A stretch of 64,000 nucleotides of DNA from Nocardioides humilatus. Its GTDB lineage: Bacteria > Actinomycetota > Actinomycetes > Propionibacteriales > Nocardioidaceae. The first letter of the stretch is position 1. Each line of letters opens with the position of its first letter. The stretch covers positions 434,001 through 498,000 of the forward strand of contig NZ_VUJV01000001.1 in the NCBI RefSeq assembly GCF_008373755.1, given 5' to 3'. This document shows, piece after piece, positions 42,828 through 51,679 of this stretch. The position numbers and the translations under genes are program-made. Below the pieces are notes generated by a model. The model was not told the origin of the DNA and made no database searches. It worked only from the letters and a program-made list of their open reading frames with translations.

Positions 42828-44861
42828 ATGCGTCGTACGACGGTCCTGTCTGCTGCCGTGCTCTCGTGCACGTTCCTGATCCCCGTGGCCGGCGCCGAGG
42901 CGCTGACCCCGACGACTGCCGGCGGGAAGGACCCGGCACCCGCCGTCACCTCCGGCGCCAACGGCCAGGTCGCGTTCGTCTCCGACCGCGATGGCAACAG
43001 CGAGATCTACGTGATGGACGCGGCCGGGACCAACCAGACCCGGCTGACCTCCACCTCCGGCGACCCGGGCGCCACCAACCTGCAGCCGTCCTACTCCCCC
43101 GACGGTCAACACATCGCCTTCTCGAGCAACCGCACCGGCGACTACGAGATCTGGGTGATGGATGCCGACGGCAGCAACCAGACCCAGTTCACCTACAACG
43201 CGGCGGCCGACACCGAGCCGTCGTACTCGCCGGATGGTCAGTACCTGGTCTTCACCAGCACGCGCGGCGGCAACGAGGACGTCTACCGGATCCGCACCGA
43301 CGGCTACGGGTCGGCTGCTCGGCTCACCAACAACGGCTCGTTCGACGACGAGAGCCCCGTCTACACCGCCGACGGGCAAGCCATCGTCTTCAGCAGCTCG
43401 CGCGACGGGCTCGACGAGATCTACCAGATGAACACGGACGGGTCCGGGACGATCCGGCTCACCAACAACGGGGCCTTCGACTACTACCCGTCCACGTCAC
43501 CGTTCAACGACCGGATCCTCTTCAGCAGCACCCGTGACGCGGGCGGCGGCGTCGAGATCTACCGGATGAGCTCGACCGGCACCCTGCAGACCAGGTTGAC
43601 CACCAACCCGGCGTACGACGACCACCCGGCCTACTCCCCCGACGGCACCGCGATCGTCTTCACCACGTTGCGTGACGGCAACCGCGAGATCTACCGGATG
43701 ACCTCCACCGGAGCCGGCCTCGTCCGGCTGACCAACAACGCCGCTCAGGACTCCGACCCGAGCTGGGGCCCGGCCTACGCGGAGTGCCAAGGACTGCCGG
43801 CCACGATCACCGGCACCGCGGACAACGACGAGCTGTACGGGACCCCCGGTCCGGACGTCATCGCCGGGCTGGAGGGCCACGACGTGATCATGGGCGGCGG
43901 TGGCGCCGACGTCATCTGCGGCGGCCCGGGCGGCGACACCGTCGACTACGCCGACCACGAGGACGGCGTCACCGCCGACCTGACCGGCGGCATCGGCGAC
44001 GACGGCTCCGACGAGGACGGCCCGGTCGGCGCGCGCGACACCTTGGCGACCGACATCGAATACCTCTACGGCGGCTACGGCGACGACACGCTCACCGGTA
44101 ACTCCTTCGACAACGACCTGGAAGGTGGCCCCGGGGACGACGTGCTCTCGGGCGGCGCCGGCGACGACGGCGTCAGCGGAGAAAGCGGCAACGACGTGGT
44201 CGCAGGCGGCGACGGCGAGGACATCGTGCACGGCGGCGGCGGCAACGACACCATGACCGGCGGCGAAGGCGACGACACCCTGAACGCAGGGAGCGGTGTC
44301 GACTCTGTCGACGGCGGCGAGGATGACGACCTGTTGAGGGGCGACACCGGCGAGGACACCCTGCGAGGTCGCGAGGGTGATGACGTGCTCGAGGGCGGCT
44401 TCGGCGAAGACTTCCTCTACGGCGGCACGGGCAACGACAGCCTCGCGGGCAACGCCGACGGCGACCTCCTCTCCGGCGGTCCCGGCACCGACACGGCTGG
44501 TTACCAGGACAACCAGGCCGTGACCGTGTCCATCGGCGTCGGCAGCGGCGACGACGGCAGCAGCTACGACGGCCAGGTGGGCGACCGCGACACGGTCATG
44601 AACAACGTCGAGAACCTGATCGGCACCAACACCGCCGACGTCCTGACCGGCAACGGCGAGAACAACGTGCTCACCGGAAGCTTCGGCAAGGACACGCTCC
44701 TCGGCCTCGGCGGCACCGATCTCCTGGTCGCCAACGACGGCGTCAAGGACACCAAGCTCGACTGCGGCGACGGCCTCGACTATCCCGCCCAGCGCGACGC
44801 GATCGACCCAGCCGGCACCAGCTGCAGCGGCGCCACTCCTCCCCCCGCTCGAAACCGATGA
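42828..44861 (+). CDS. Array paralogue E: secreted propeller + RTX beta-roll
   Basis: 677 aa from ATG 42828 (the open frame to 42744 runs through the leader element and is rejected). Signal peptide MRRTTVLSAAVLSCTFLIPVAG. Six PD40 repeats; blades 3 and 4 are slightly degenerate (PVYTADGQAIVF, PSTSPFNDRILF). Cys320 in AECQG, ICGGPGGDTVDY, then 14 central nonapeptides, the joint maximum. YQDNQAVTVSIGVGSGDDGSS replaces the usual VVASIGAG insert. Tail DCGDGLD...SCSGA. The stop overlaps an ATG in ATGA form and gene F follows within 12 bases. Confidence 0.85.
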   Translation: MRRTTVLSAAVLSCTFLIPVAGAEALTPTTAGGKDPAPAVTSGANGQVAFVSDRDGNSEIYVMDAAGTNQTRLTSTSGDPGATNLQPSYSPDGQHIAFSSNRTGDYEIWVMDADGSNQTQFTYNAAADTEPSYSPDGQYLVFTSTRGGNEDVYRIRTDGYGSAARLTNNGSFDDESPVYTADGQAIVFSSSRDGLDEIYQMNTDGSGTIRLTNNGAFDYYPSTSPFNDRILFSSTRDAGGGVEIYRMSSTGTLQTRLTTNPAYDDHPAYSPDGTAIVFTTLRDGNREIYRMTSTGAGLVRLTNNAAQDSDPSWGPAYAECQGLPATITGTADNDELYGTPGPDVIAGLEGHDVIMGGGGADVICGGPGGDTVDYADHEDGVTADLTGGIGDDGSDEDGPVGARDTLATDIEYLYGGYGDDTLTGNSFDNDLEGGPGDDVLSGGAGDDGVSGESGNDVVAGGDGEDIVHGGGGNDTMTGGEGDDTLNAGSGVDSVDGGEDDDLLRGDTGEDTLRGREGDDVLEGGFGEDFLYGGTGNDSLAGNADGDLLSGGPGTDTAGYQDNQAVTVSIGVGSGDDGSSYDGQVGDRDTVMNNVENLIGTNTADVLTGNGENNVLTGSFGKDTLLGLGGTDLLVANDGVKDTKLDCGDGLDYPAQRDAIDPAGTSCSGATPPPARNR

Positions 44862-44872
44862 AGGACATTCAC

Positions 44873-46768
44873 ATGCGCAAGCTCGGCCTGCTCACCCCCG
44901 CCCTCGTGGCGGGCGCGCTCCTCACCCCGGTCGGTCCCCAAGCCTTCCTGACGCCGACTGCGCACGCGAAGCCGTCGCCGGCGGCGGTCTCACCCGGCGT
45001 CAACGGACCCATCGCGCTCGCGCGCGACGTGGCCGGCAACGTCGACATCTACGCGGCCGACCCGGGGGTCTCGACGGGGCGCCTGACCACCGACCCGGGT
45101 CGTGACTCCGACCCGTCGTACTCGCCGGACGGTCAGTCGATCGCCTTCGTCAGCGACCGCGACGGCAACAACGAGATCTACCTGATGAACGCCGACGGCA
45201 CCGGGCAGACCCGACTGACGAACACGCCGAGCGCCGACGACCTCACCCCGTCCTTCTCACCCGATGGGCGCTACATCCTCTTCGCGAGCGACCGGATCGG
45301 CGTCGGCGACCTCGAGATCTTCCGGATGAAGGTCGACGGGACCCAGCAGGTCCGGCTCACATTGACCGCCGGGTCCAACCTGCAGCCGACCTACTCGCCG
45401 GACGGGGAGACGATCGCCTTCCGGAGCACGCGTGACGGGAGCGCGTCGGAGATCTACACGATGAACGCGGACGGCACCGGCGCGACCCGGATGACCAACA
45501 ACTCGCTCGTCGACGAATCGCCCAGCTGGTCGCCGAACGGCGCGACGATCGTCTTCACGCGCCACCACATCGCCAATCGCGAGATCTACTCGATGAACGT
45601 CAGCACGACGGCGACGACGCGACTCACCAACAACGCGGTGTCGGACTACGACCCCACCTACTCCCCCGACGGCTCGGTCATCGCGTTCGTGAGCGACCGC
45701 GGTGGTGACCTCGGCGTCTTCCAGGTGGGGGGTGGCGAGCCCGCGCTGATCGACAGTGCAGAGGACGACTTCGATCCCTCCTGGGGACCGGCCTACGTCG
45801 AGTGCCAGGGGTTGCCGGCCACCATCGTCGGCACCAACGCGGCTAACGAGACCATCGTCGGAACGCCGGGGCCAGACGTAATCAACGGTCTCGGCGGCAG
45901 CGACTTCATCTCTGGCGGCGGAGGGGCTGACGTGATCTGCGGCGGCAGCGGCGTCGACAGTGTCACCTACAGCGACCACGAGGACGGCGTCACCGCCGAC
46001 CTGACGGGTGGCATCGGCGACGACGGGTCCGACGAGGACGGTCCGCTGGGCGCTCGCGACTCCATCGCTGCGGACGTCGAGAACCTGTCCGGCGGCCCAG
46101 GCAACGACACCCTCACCGGCAACTCCCAGGACAACGGCCTCGTGGGCTACGCCGGGGACGACCGGCTCGTCGGTGGCGTGGGCGAGGACTTCCTTCTCGG
46201 CTACTCGGGTGACGACGTGCTCGTCGGCGGAGACGACGACGACGAGCTGGGGGGCTTCGAGGGCGACGACACCATCCGCGGCAACGACGGCAGCGATCTC
46301 GTCACTGGCGGCTACGGGGACGACAACCTCTATGGCGGCGACGACAACGACTCGATCTCCGGGTCCCGGGGCGGCGACTACATCGCCGGGGGCGGCGGCG
46401 TCGACATCGCCAGCTACCTCGACCACGGCGCCGGCGTCGTGGTGTCGATCGGAGGCAGCAGCGGTGGTGACGGCAATGCCTTCGACGGACCGATCGGCGA
46501 CCGCGACACCGTCACGACCTCGGTCGAGAACCTCTACGGCTCGGCCCAGGACGACACGCTCACCGGCAGCGACGACGACAACAAGCTCGAAGGCTTCTTC
46601 GGCAAGGACACCTTGCTCGGACTCGGCGGCACCGACCTCCTCGTGGCCACCGACAGCACGAAGGACGTGAAGCTCGACTGTGGCGCTGGCAACGACTACC
46701 CCGCGCAGCGCGACGCGATCGATCCGTCGGCCGCCAGCTGCACCGGCGCCACCCCGCCGCCTGCGTGA
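44873..46768 (+). CDS. Array paralogue F: secreted propeller + RTX beta-roll
   Basis: 631 aa from ATG 44873, preceded by AAGGAC; an ATG at 44858 overlapping the stop of E is also in frame. Signal peptide MRKLGLLTPALVAGALLTPVG. Six PD40 repeats, the first and last diverged (ALARDVAGNVDIYAADPG; LGVFQVGGGEPALIDSAEDD) and blade 5 lacking the RDGN turn. Cys311 in VECQG, ICGGSGVDSVTY, 10 central nonapeptides, VVVSIGGSSGGDGN, tail DCGAGND...SCTGA. Second gene of the E-F operon, mirroring D. Confidence 0.84.
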   Translation: MRKLGLLTPALVAGALLTPVGPQAFLTPTAHAKPSPAAVSPGVNGPIALARDVAGNVDIYAADPGVSTGRLTTDPGRDSDPSYSPDGQSIAFVSDRDGNNEIYLMNADGTGQTRLTNTPSADDLTPSFSPDGRYILFASDRIGVGDLEIFRMKVDGTQQVRLTLTAGSNLQPTYSPDGETIAFRSTRDGSASEIYTMNADGTGATRMTNNSLVDESPSWSPNGATIVFTRHHIANREIYSMNVSTTATTRLTNNAVSDYDPTYSPDGSVIAFVSDRGGDLGVFQVGGGEPALIDSAEDDFDPSWGPAYVECQGLPATIVGTNAANETIVGTPGPDVINGLGGSDFISGGGGADVICGGSGVDSVTYSDHEDGVTADLTGGIGDDGSDEDGPLGARDSIAADVENLSGGPGNDTLTGNSQDNGLVGYAGDDRLVGGVGEDFLLGYSGDDVLVGGDDDDELGGFEGDDTIRGNDGSDLVTGGYGDDNLYGGDDNDSISGSRGGDYIAGGGGVDIASYLDHGAGVVVSIGGSSGGDGNAFDGPIGDRDTVTTSVENLYGSAQDDTLTGSDDDNKLEGFFGKDTLLGLGGTDLLVATDSTKDVKLDCGAGNDYPAQRDAIDPSAASCTGATPPPA

Positions 46769-46779
46769 ACCCGACGTGC

Positions 46780-46805
46780 GGGCATGGTCACAACGGACCA
46801 TGTCC
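46780..46805. promoter_or_regulatory. Class 2 inverted repeat upstream of paralogue G
   Basis: GGGCATGGTC and GACCATGTCC (one mismatch) around a 6-base spacer, 75 bases before the ATG of G. A matching repeat lies 72 bases before H. Candidate operator for a dimeric regulator. Confidence 0.6.
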
Positions 46806-46880
46806 CAGCACCAGGACATCTGAATAGCCTCGACAAGACCTGCTCGGGCGGGCGCCACCTTTGCTCCCCGGGAGGTCGCT

Positions 46881-48890
46881 ATGCGCACCCAGACCACACC
46901 CGCCCGCGCAATGCTCGGTGCTGTCGCACTCGCCCTGACCGGTCTGGCCGCCGTCTCTCCACCGAGTCTCGCGGCACCGGCACGACCGCACCCGCCGTCG
47001 GCGGTCACTCCCGGCATGAACGGACAGATCGTGTTCGCCAGTGCCCGCGACGGTGACTTCGAGATCTACCGGATGAGTGCGGACGGCAGCGGACAGACCC
47101 GGCTCACCGCCGTGGCTGGCGACGACCTCGACCCCACCTATTCACCCGACGGCCGACAGATCCTTTTCACGAGCCAGCGCGACGGCAACCGGGAGATCTA
47201 CCGGATGGATGCCGACGGCACCGACCAGACCCGGCTGACCGCGAGTCCCGCGGACGACCACAGCCCTGCGTGGTCACCGGATGGGATGTCGATCGTCTTC
47301 ACGAGCCAGCGGGACGGCAACGCCGAGATCTACCGCATGGACGCCGACGGCACCGACCAGACCCGGCTCACCGACAACAGCGCGCTCGACTTCGATGCGA
47401 CGTATTCCCCTGACGGACTCCTGATCGCCTTCGTCAGCTCCCGGGACGGCAACCAGGAGCTCTACCGGATGGGCACCGACGGCACGAGCCAGTCCCGCCT
47501 CACCTTCAACAATGCGGCCGACACCGCGCCGGCGTACTCCCCCAACGGAACGAGCATCGCCTTCGCCAGCAACCGGGACGGCAACGTCGAGATCTACCGG
47601 ATCCTCGCCAACGGCATCGGCACGACCCGACTCACCAACAGCCCGAACCCCGACGACTTCCCGGCCTATTCACCGGACAGTCAGCAGATCGTGTTCGCCA
47701 GCGCGCGCGACGGGGGCTACGAGATCTACACGATGGACGACGAGGGCAGCGACCAGGTCCGGGTCACCATCAACGCCGCCATCGACTACGCCCCGTCCTG
47801 GGGTCCGGCCTACGCCGAGTGCCAGGGTCGGGTTGCGACGATCTCGGGAACGAACGCCGGCGACACCCTCGTCGGGACGCCGGGCGCCGATGTGATCACG
47901 GGGCTCGGCGGCAGCGACACCATCGACGGGCGCGGAGGCGCCGACATCATCTGCGGCGGGAGCGGTACCGACGTCGTCTCTTATGCCAACCACGACGGCG
48001 CGGTCATCGCCGACCTGACGGGCGGGACCGGGGACGACGGATCTGAGGAGGACGGCCCGCAAGGGGCGCGCGACAGCATCGCGAGCGACGTCGAGCAGCT
48101 CACCGGCGGCAACGGCGACGACACGCTCACCGGCAGCTCGATCGCCAACACGATCAGCGGCGGCCCGGGCGATGACCGGATCTCCGGAGGGGTCGGCAAC
48201 GACACGCTCTCGGGCGCGACCGGGGACGACATCGTCCATGGCGACGACGGCAACGACACTCTCACCGGCTCGAGCGGGGATGACGACCTCAACGGCGGCG
48301 ACGGCACCGACTCAGCGACCGCGGGCACCGGCGACGACACGTTGGCCGGCGGCGACGGGGCGGACTCCCTGAACGGTTCCAGTGGTGACGACGTCTTGAG
48401 CGGTGGGGACGCGGACGACACCCTTTCCGGCGGGACGGGTGACGACCTGCTCCGCGGACGCGAGGGGGACGACCTCCTCGACGGCGGGCCGGACGGGGAC
48501 ACCCTGGTGGGTGGCCCGGGGACCGACACGGTCACCTACGGCAACGCAGATGTCGGCGGCGTCGTCGCCTCGATCGGCGCCGGCACCGGTGACGACGGAA
48601 ACGTCATCGACGGTCCTGCCGGTCTGCGCGACACCATCCACGCCACCGTCGAGAACCTGATCGGAAGCAGCGGCAAGGACACGCTGACCGGCAACGGGCT
48701 CGACAACATCCTCAACGGCGGGTCGGGCGCCGACAGCCTCTACGGGCTCGGCGGCGCCGACCTGCTGCAGGCCGCCGACGGCATCAAGGACACCAAGCTC
48801 GACTGCGGCGGCGACCTCGACTACCCAGCACAGAGGGACGCCATCGACCCGAGCGCGGCCAGCTGCACGGGCATCGAAGGGACGCCGTAG
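46881..48890 (+). CDS. Array paralogue G: secreted propeller + RTX beta-roll
   Basis: 669 aa from ATG 46881, with GGGAGG 5 bases upstream. Signal peptide with a long basic lead ([26 protein letters not shown]). The most regular propeller: six PD40 repeats, blades 2 and 3 nearly identical ([23 protein letters not shown]). Cys314 in [17 protein letters not shown], 14 central nonapeptides including GSSGDDDLN and [23 protein letters not shown], tail DCGGDLD...SCTG. Its stop is 4 bases from the stop of the convergent PH-domain gene. Confidence 0.86.
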   Translation: MRTQTTPARAMLGAVALALTGLAAVSPPSLAAPARPHPPSAVTPGMNGQIVFASARDGDFEIYRMSADGSGQTRLTAVAGDDLDPTYSPDGRQILFTSQRDGNREIYRMDADGTDQTRLTASPADDHSPAWSPDGMSIVFTSQRDGNAEIYRMDADGTDQTRLTDNSALDFDATYSPDGLLIAFVSSRDGNQELYRMGTDGTSQSRLTFNNAADTAPAYSPNGTSIAFASNRDGNVEIYRILANGIGTTRLTNSPNPDDFPAYSPDSQQIVFASARDGGYEIYTMDDEGSDQVRVTINAAIDYAPSWGPAYAECQGRVATISGTNAGDTLVGTPGADVITGLGGSDTIDGRGGADIICGGSGTDVVSYANHDGAVIADLTGGTGDDGSEEDGPQGARDSIASDVEQLTGGNGDDTLTGSSIANTISGGPGDDRISGGVGNDTLSGATGDDIVHGDDGNDTLTGSSGDDDLNGGDGTDSATAGTGDDTLAGGDGADSLNGSSGDDVLSGGDADDTLSGGTGDDLLRGREGDDLLDGGPDGDTLVGGPGTDTVTYGNADVGGVVASIGAGTGDDGNVIDGPAGLRDTIHATVENLIGSSGKDTLTGNGLDNILNGGSGADSLYGLGGADLLQAADGIKDTKLDCGGDLDYPAQRDAIDPSAASCTGIEGTP

Positions 48891-48894
48891 TCGG

Positions 48895-49473
48895 TCAGAC
48901 GGCCAGCGTCACGACGAGCGCCACGACGAGCACACCCAGCACCGCGAGCTCGACCCGCGCCGGCTCCCGTCGTACGTCGGCAGCCAGTGCGTCCTGCTCG
49001 TCGGATCGATCCTCGATCCCCTGGCGGGCCCGAGCGTCGTTGGCGCGTTGCCGGATCCGGCTCTCGATGAGGCCGCCGTAGGAGCGCTGCGGGCTGGCCT
49101 CGCCGACGGCGTCGTCACGCCTGGCGGCGCTCCGGCCGCGACCGATGCCGGAGTTGGTGTAGCGCCGTCCACTGACCAGGACCGCGAGGAACTGCCCGAT
49201 CGCGACCTCCTGGATCGCAGCGAGCGGGAGGGTGACCGTCGTGAGCGGGTTGCGCAGGACGAGCTCCTCCCCGCGGATCCCGACGGCCGGGCGCAGCATC
49301 ACTACCCAGTCGACGAGCGCGATCAGGCCGAGGACCACGTAGGCGGCCGGGTGGTAGTCGCCGCCCCAGCCCGTCACACCGGCGAGGAGGAAGAAGGCCA
49401 CGACGACCAGCCCGACGATGCCCATGACGCGTCCGCCCCAGGTCGTGAACCACTCGGTCTGCTCCTCGGCCAT
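48895..49473 (-). CDS. PH domain-containing membrane protein
   Basis: 192 aa from ATG 49473, 6 bases after TAGGGT on its strand (complement of 49480-49485). Two N-terminal membrane segments (VMGIVGLVVVAFFLLAGV and YVVLGLIALVDWVVML) precede a bacterial PH-like region (GIRGEELVLRNPLTTVTLPLAAIQEV), then a basic linker (GRGRSAARRDD) and a C-terminal membrane helix (AVLGVLVVALVVTLAV). The type is common in actinobacteria, function poorly known. It is the only minus-strand gene inside the array and its promoter abuts the class 2 repeat of H. Confidence 0.8.
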   Translation of the reverse strand: MAEEQTEWFTTWGGRVMGIVGLVVVAFFLLAGVTGWGGDYHPAAYVVLGLIALVDWVVMLRPAVGIRGEELVLRNPLTTVTLPLAAIQEVAIGQFLAVLVSGRRYTNSGIGRGRSAARRDDAVGEASPQRSYGGLIESRIRQRANDARARQGIEDRSDEQDALAADVRREPARVELAVLGVLVVALVVTLAV

Positions 49474-49489
49474 CCGGCAACCCTATGAC

Positions 49490-49518
49490 GGGGCATGGTC
49501 ATTACTGGCCATGTCCCC
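49490..49518. promoter_or_regulatory. Class 2 inverted repeat between PH-domain gene and paralogue H
   Basis: GGGGCATGGTC and GGCCATGTCCCC around a 6-base spacer, matching the repeat at 46780-46805. It lies 4 bases upstream of the TAGGGT -10 of the PH-domain gene and 72 bases before the ATG of H, so one bound protein could affect both genes. Confidence 0.6.
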
Positions 49519-49590
49519 GGTGGCCCGCCGCGGATACCGTCGAAAGGCCTCCTCGGGTGGGTATCCCACCCGCGCTCCCCGGAGGTTTCC

Positions 49591-51594
49591 ATGCGCACGT
49601 TCGCTCTGCTCGCGAGCAGCATCCTCGTTGGCGGCTTCGTCAGCACCGCTGGTCCGCTGGACCAAGCCGCGGCCCACCCGGCCACCCTCGACACCACCGC
49701 CCCGTCGATCAATCCGGGCGTGAACGGACAGATCGCCTTCACCAGCGACCGGGACGGCAACCGGGAGATCTATCGGATGAGCGGCACTGGGACCGGACAG
49801 ACCCGGCTCACGTCGAACTCGGCAGCAGACGAGGACCCGTCGTTCTCGCCTGACGGTCGCTACATCGTCTTCGCCAGCAGCCGAGCGGTCGTCCAGCACG
49901 AGATCTACGTGATGAATGCCGACGGCACGAACCAGACGCGACTCACCACGAACGACAACTACGACCTGGAACCGTCGTTCTCCCCCGACGGTCAGCACAT
50001 CATCTTCACCAGCGGACCCGGCGGGGGCGCGGGCGAGATCTACCGGATGAACACCGACGGCAGCGACCTGGTCCGCCTCACCGACAACGGCGGCTACGAG
50101 GCCCACCCCGTCTACTCCCCCGACGGAGAGTCCATCGCCTTCGCCAGCCGTCCCGATCTCAGCAGCGACTGGGAGATCCACGAGATGAACGCCGACGGCT
50201 CCGGGGTCGTTGCGTTGACCAGCAACACCATCGACGACGAAGGACCGTCCTACTCCCCTGACGGCGACGAGATCACGTTCAGCAGCATCATCGCCGGCAA
50301 CTACGAGATCTACCGGATGAACGTGGACGGTTCGAGCCCGCTCCGCATCACCATCCAGAGCAGCGTCGACATCCAACCGACCTACTCACCCGAGGGCGAC
50401 AAGATCGCCTACACCAGCACCCAGGACGGCGACTACGAGATCTACCGGATGAATCCCCTCGGCGCGGGGCTCTCCCAACTGACGGTCAACGGCGCGCTCG
50501 ACTTCGACCCGGCCTGGGGACCGGCCTACAGCGAGTGCCAGGGCCGGGCCGCCACGATCACCGGCACCAACGGCAACGACGTGCTCACCGGCACGTCGGG
50601 ACCGGACGTGATCGCCGGGCTCGGAGGGCACGACATCATCTCCGGCCTCGATGGGGCCGACACGATCTGCGGCGGCAGCGGTATCGACACCGTCACCTAC
50701 GCCGACCACGAGGCTGCCCTCGAGGTCGACCTGACCGGGGGCGCGGGCGACGACGGCTCCGACGAGGACGGCCCGCTCGGCGCTCGCGACAGCATCGGCA
50801 CGGACGTCGAGTACCTCACGGGCGGGTTCGGCGACGACCACCTGGTCGGGAGCTCGGCCGACAACAAGCTCATCGGCGGACCGGGTTCCGACTCCATCGA
50901 GGGCGGTTACGGAAGCGACGAGCTGCGCGGCAGCAGCGGCGAGGACACCCTCAGCGGGGGCGACGGCGACGACTACCTCCTCGGCGAAGGCAGCGACGAC
51001 CGTCTCGACGGCGGCGAAGGCAGCGACTTCCTCGTCGGCGGCCGTAGCGACGACCTGTTGGTCGGCGGCGAGGACAGCGACAGCCTCACCGCAGGCGAGG
51101 GCGACGACCTGCTCCGCGGCGGGGACGGTGACGACAACGTGACCGGCGGCGAGGGTGACGACCAGCTCGCCGGGGGCGCTGGCGACGACAACCTTGACGG
51201 CGGCGACCACAGCGACCTGTTCAACGGAGGAACCGGGACCGACACCGTCCTCTACGTGTCGCGCTCGACCGCGGTCGTGGCCTCGATCGGCACGGGCGCC
51301 GGCGACGACGGCGGCAAGGCCGACGGTGTGACCGGCGAACGCGACACGATCCGGGGCAACGTGGAGAACCTGATCGGTGGCGCCGGGTCCGACACGCTGA
51401 CCGGCAACGGCGGCGACAACCTCATCATCGGCGGGGACGGCATCGACTCGATGTACGGCCTCGCCGGCACCGACCGCCTCGACGCCGAAGACGGCGCCAA
51501 GGACAAGAAGATCGACTGCGGCGGCGACCTCGACTACGTCGCGATCCGGGATGTCATCGACCCCAACGGATCGAGCTGCAGCGGCGCGGTCTGA
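49591..51594 (+). CDS. Array paralogue H: secreted propeller + RTX beta-roll
   Basis: 667 aa from ATG 49591, with GGAGG 5 bases upstream (the longer open frame runs through the class 2 repeat). Signal peptide [21 protein letters not shown]. Six PD40 repeats; blades 3 and 4 have unusual turns ([40 protein letters not shown]). Cys316 in [17 protein letters not shown], 14 central nonapeptides with many Ser in the turns (GSDSIE, GSDFLV, DSDSLT), [14 protein letters not shown], tail DCGGDLD...SCSGAV. Last member of the array; deoC follows 85 bases on. Confidence 0.85.
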   Translation: MRTFALLASSILVGGFVSTAGPLDQAAAHPATLDTTAPSINPGVNGQIAFTSDRDGNREIYRMSGTGTGQTRLTSNSAADEDPSFSPDGRYIVFASSRAVVQHEIYVMNADGTNQTRLTTNDNYDLEPSFSPDGQHIIFTSGPGGGAGEIYRMNTDGSDLVRLTDNGGYEAHPVYSPDGESIAFASRPDLSSDWEIHEMNADGSGVVALTSNTIDDEGPSYSPDGDEITFSSIIAGNYEIYRMNVDGSSPLRITIQSSVDIQPTYSPEGDKIAYTSTQDGDYEIYRMNPLGAGLSQLTVNGALDFDPAWGPAYSECQGRAATITGTNGNDVLTGTSGPDVIAGLGGHDIISGLDGADTICGGSGIDTVTYADHEAALEVDLTGGAGDDGSDEDGPLGARDSIGTDVEYLTGGFGDDHLVGSSADNKLIGGPGSDSIEGGYGSDELRGSSGEDTLSGGDGDDYLLGEGSDDRLDGGEGSDFLVGGRSDDLLVGGEDSDSLTAGEGDDLLRGGDGDDNVTGGEGDDQLAGGAGDDNLDGGDHSDLFNGGTGTDTVLYVSRSTAVVASIGTGAGDDGGKADGVTGERDTIRGNVENLIGGAGSDTLTGNGGDNLIIGGDGIDSMYGLAGTDRLDAEDGAKDKKIDCGGDLDYVAIRDVIDPNGSSCSGAV

Positions 51595-51645
51595 GTCGGG
51601 ACACCAGCCTCGCGACGGCCCCGCCGGATCGTTATTCGAGAGTTC

Positions 51646-51673
51646 TTGTCTGACAACTCCACAACTCTATGCT
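51646..51673 (+). promoter_or_regulatory. Promoter of deoC, leaderless
   Basis: TTGTCT (51646-51651), a 16-base spacer and TATGCT (51668-51673). The ATG at 51680 is 6 bases after the -10, so transcription should begin at or next to the start codon. The best -35/-10 pair in the window. Confidence 0.65.
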
Positions 51674-51679
51674 GGGTCA

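Noticed and set aside
34501-51594. CRISPR-like or VNTR array suggested by short regular repeats
   Set aside because: The periodicity is 27 bases (nonapeptides) and about 130 bases (propeller blades) inside intact reading frames, not repeat-spacer units.
33522-51594. TolB of a Tol-Pal system
   Set aside because: The PD40 repeats are TolB-like but there is no TolB N-terminal domain, no other Tol genes, and the organism appears monoderm.
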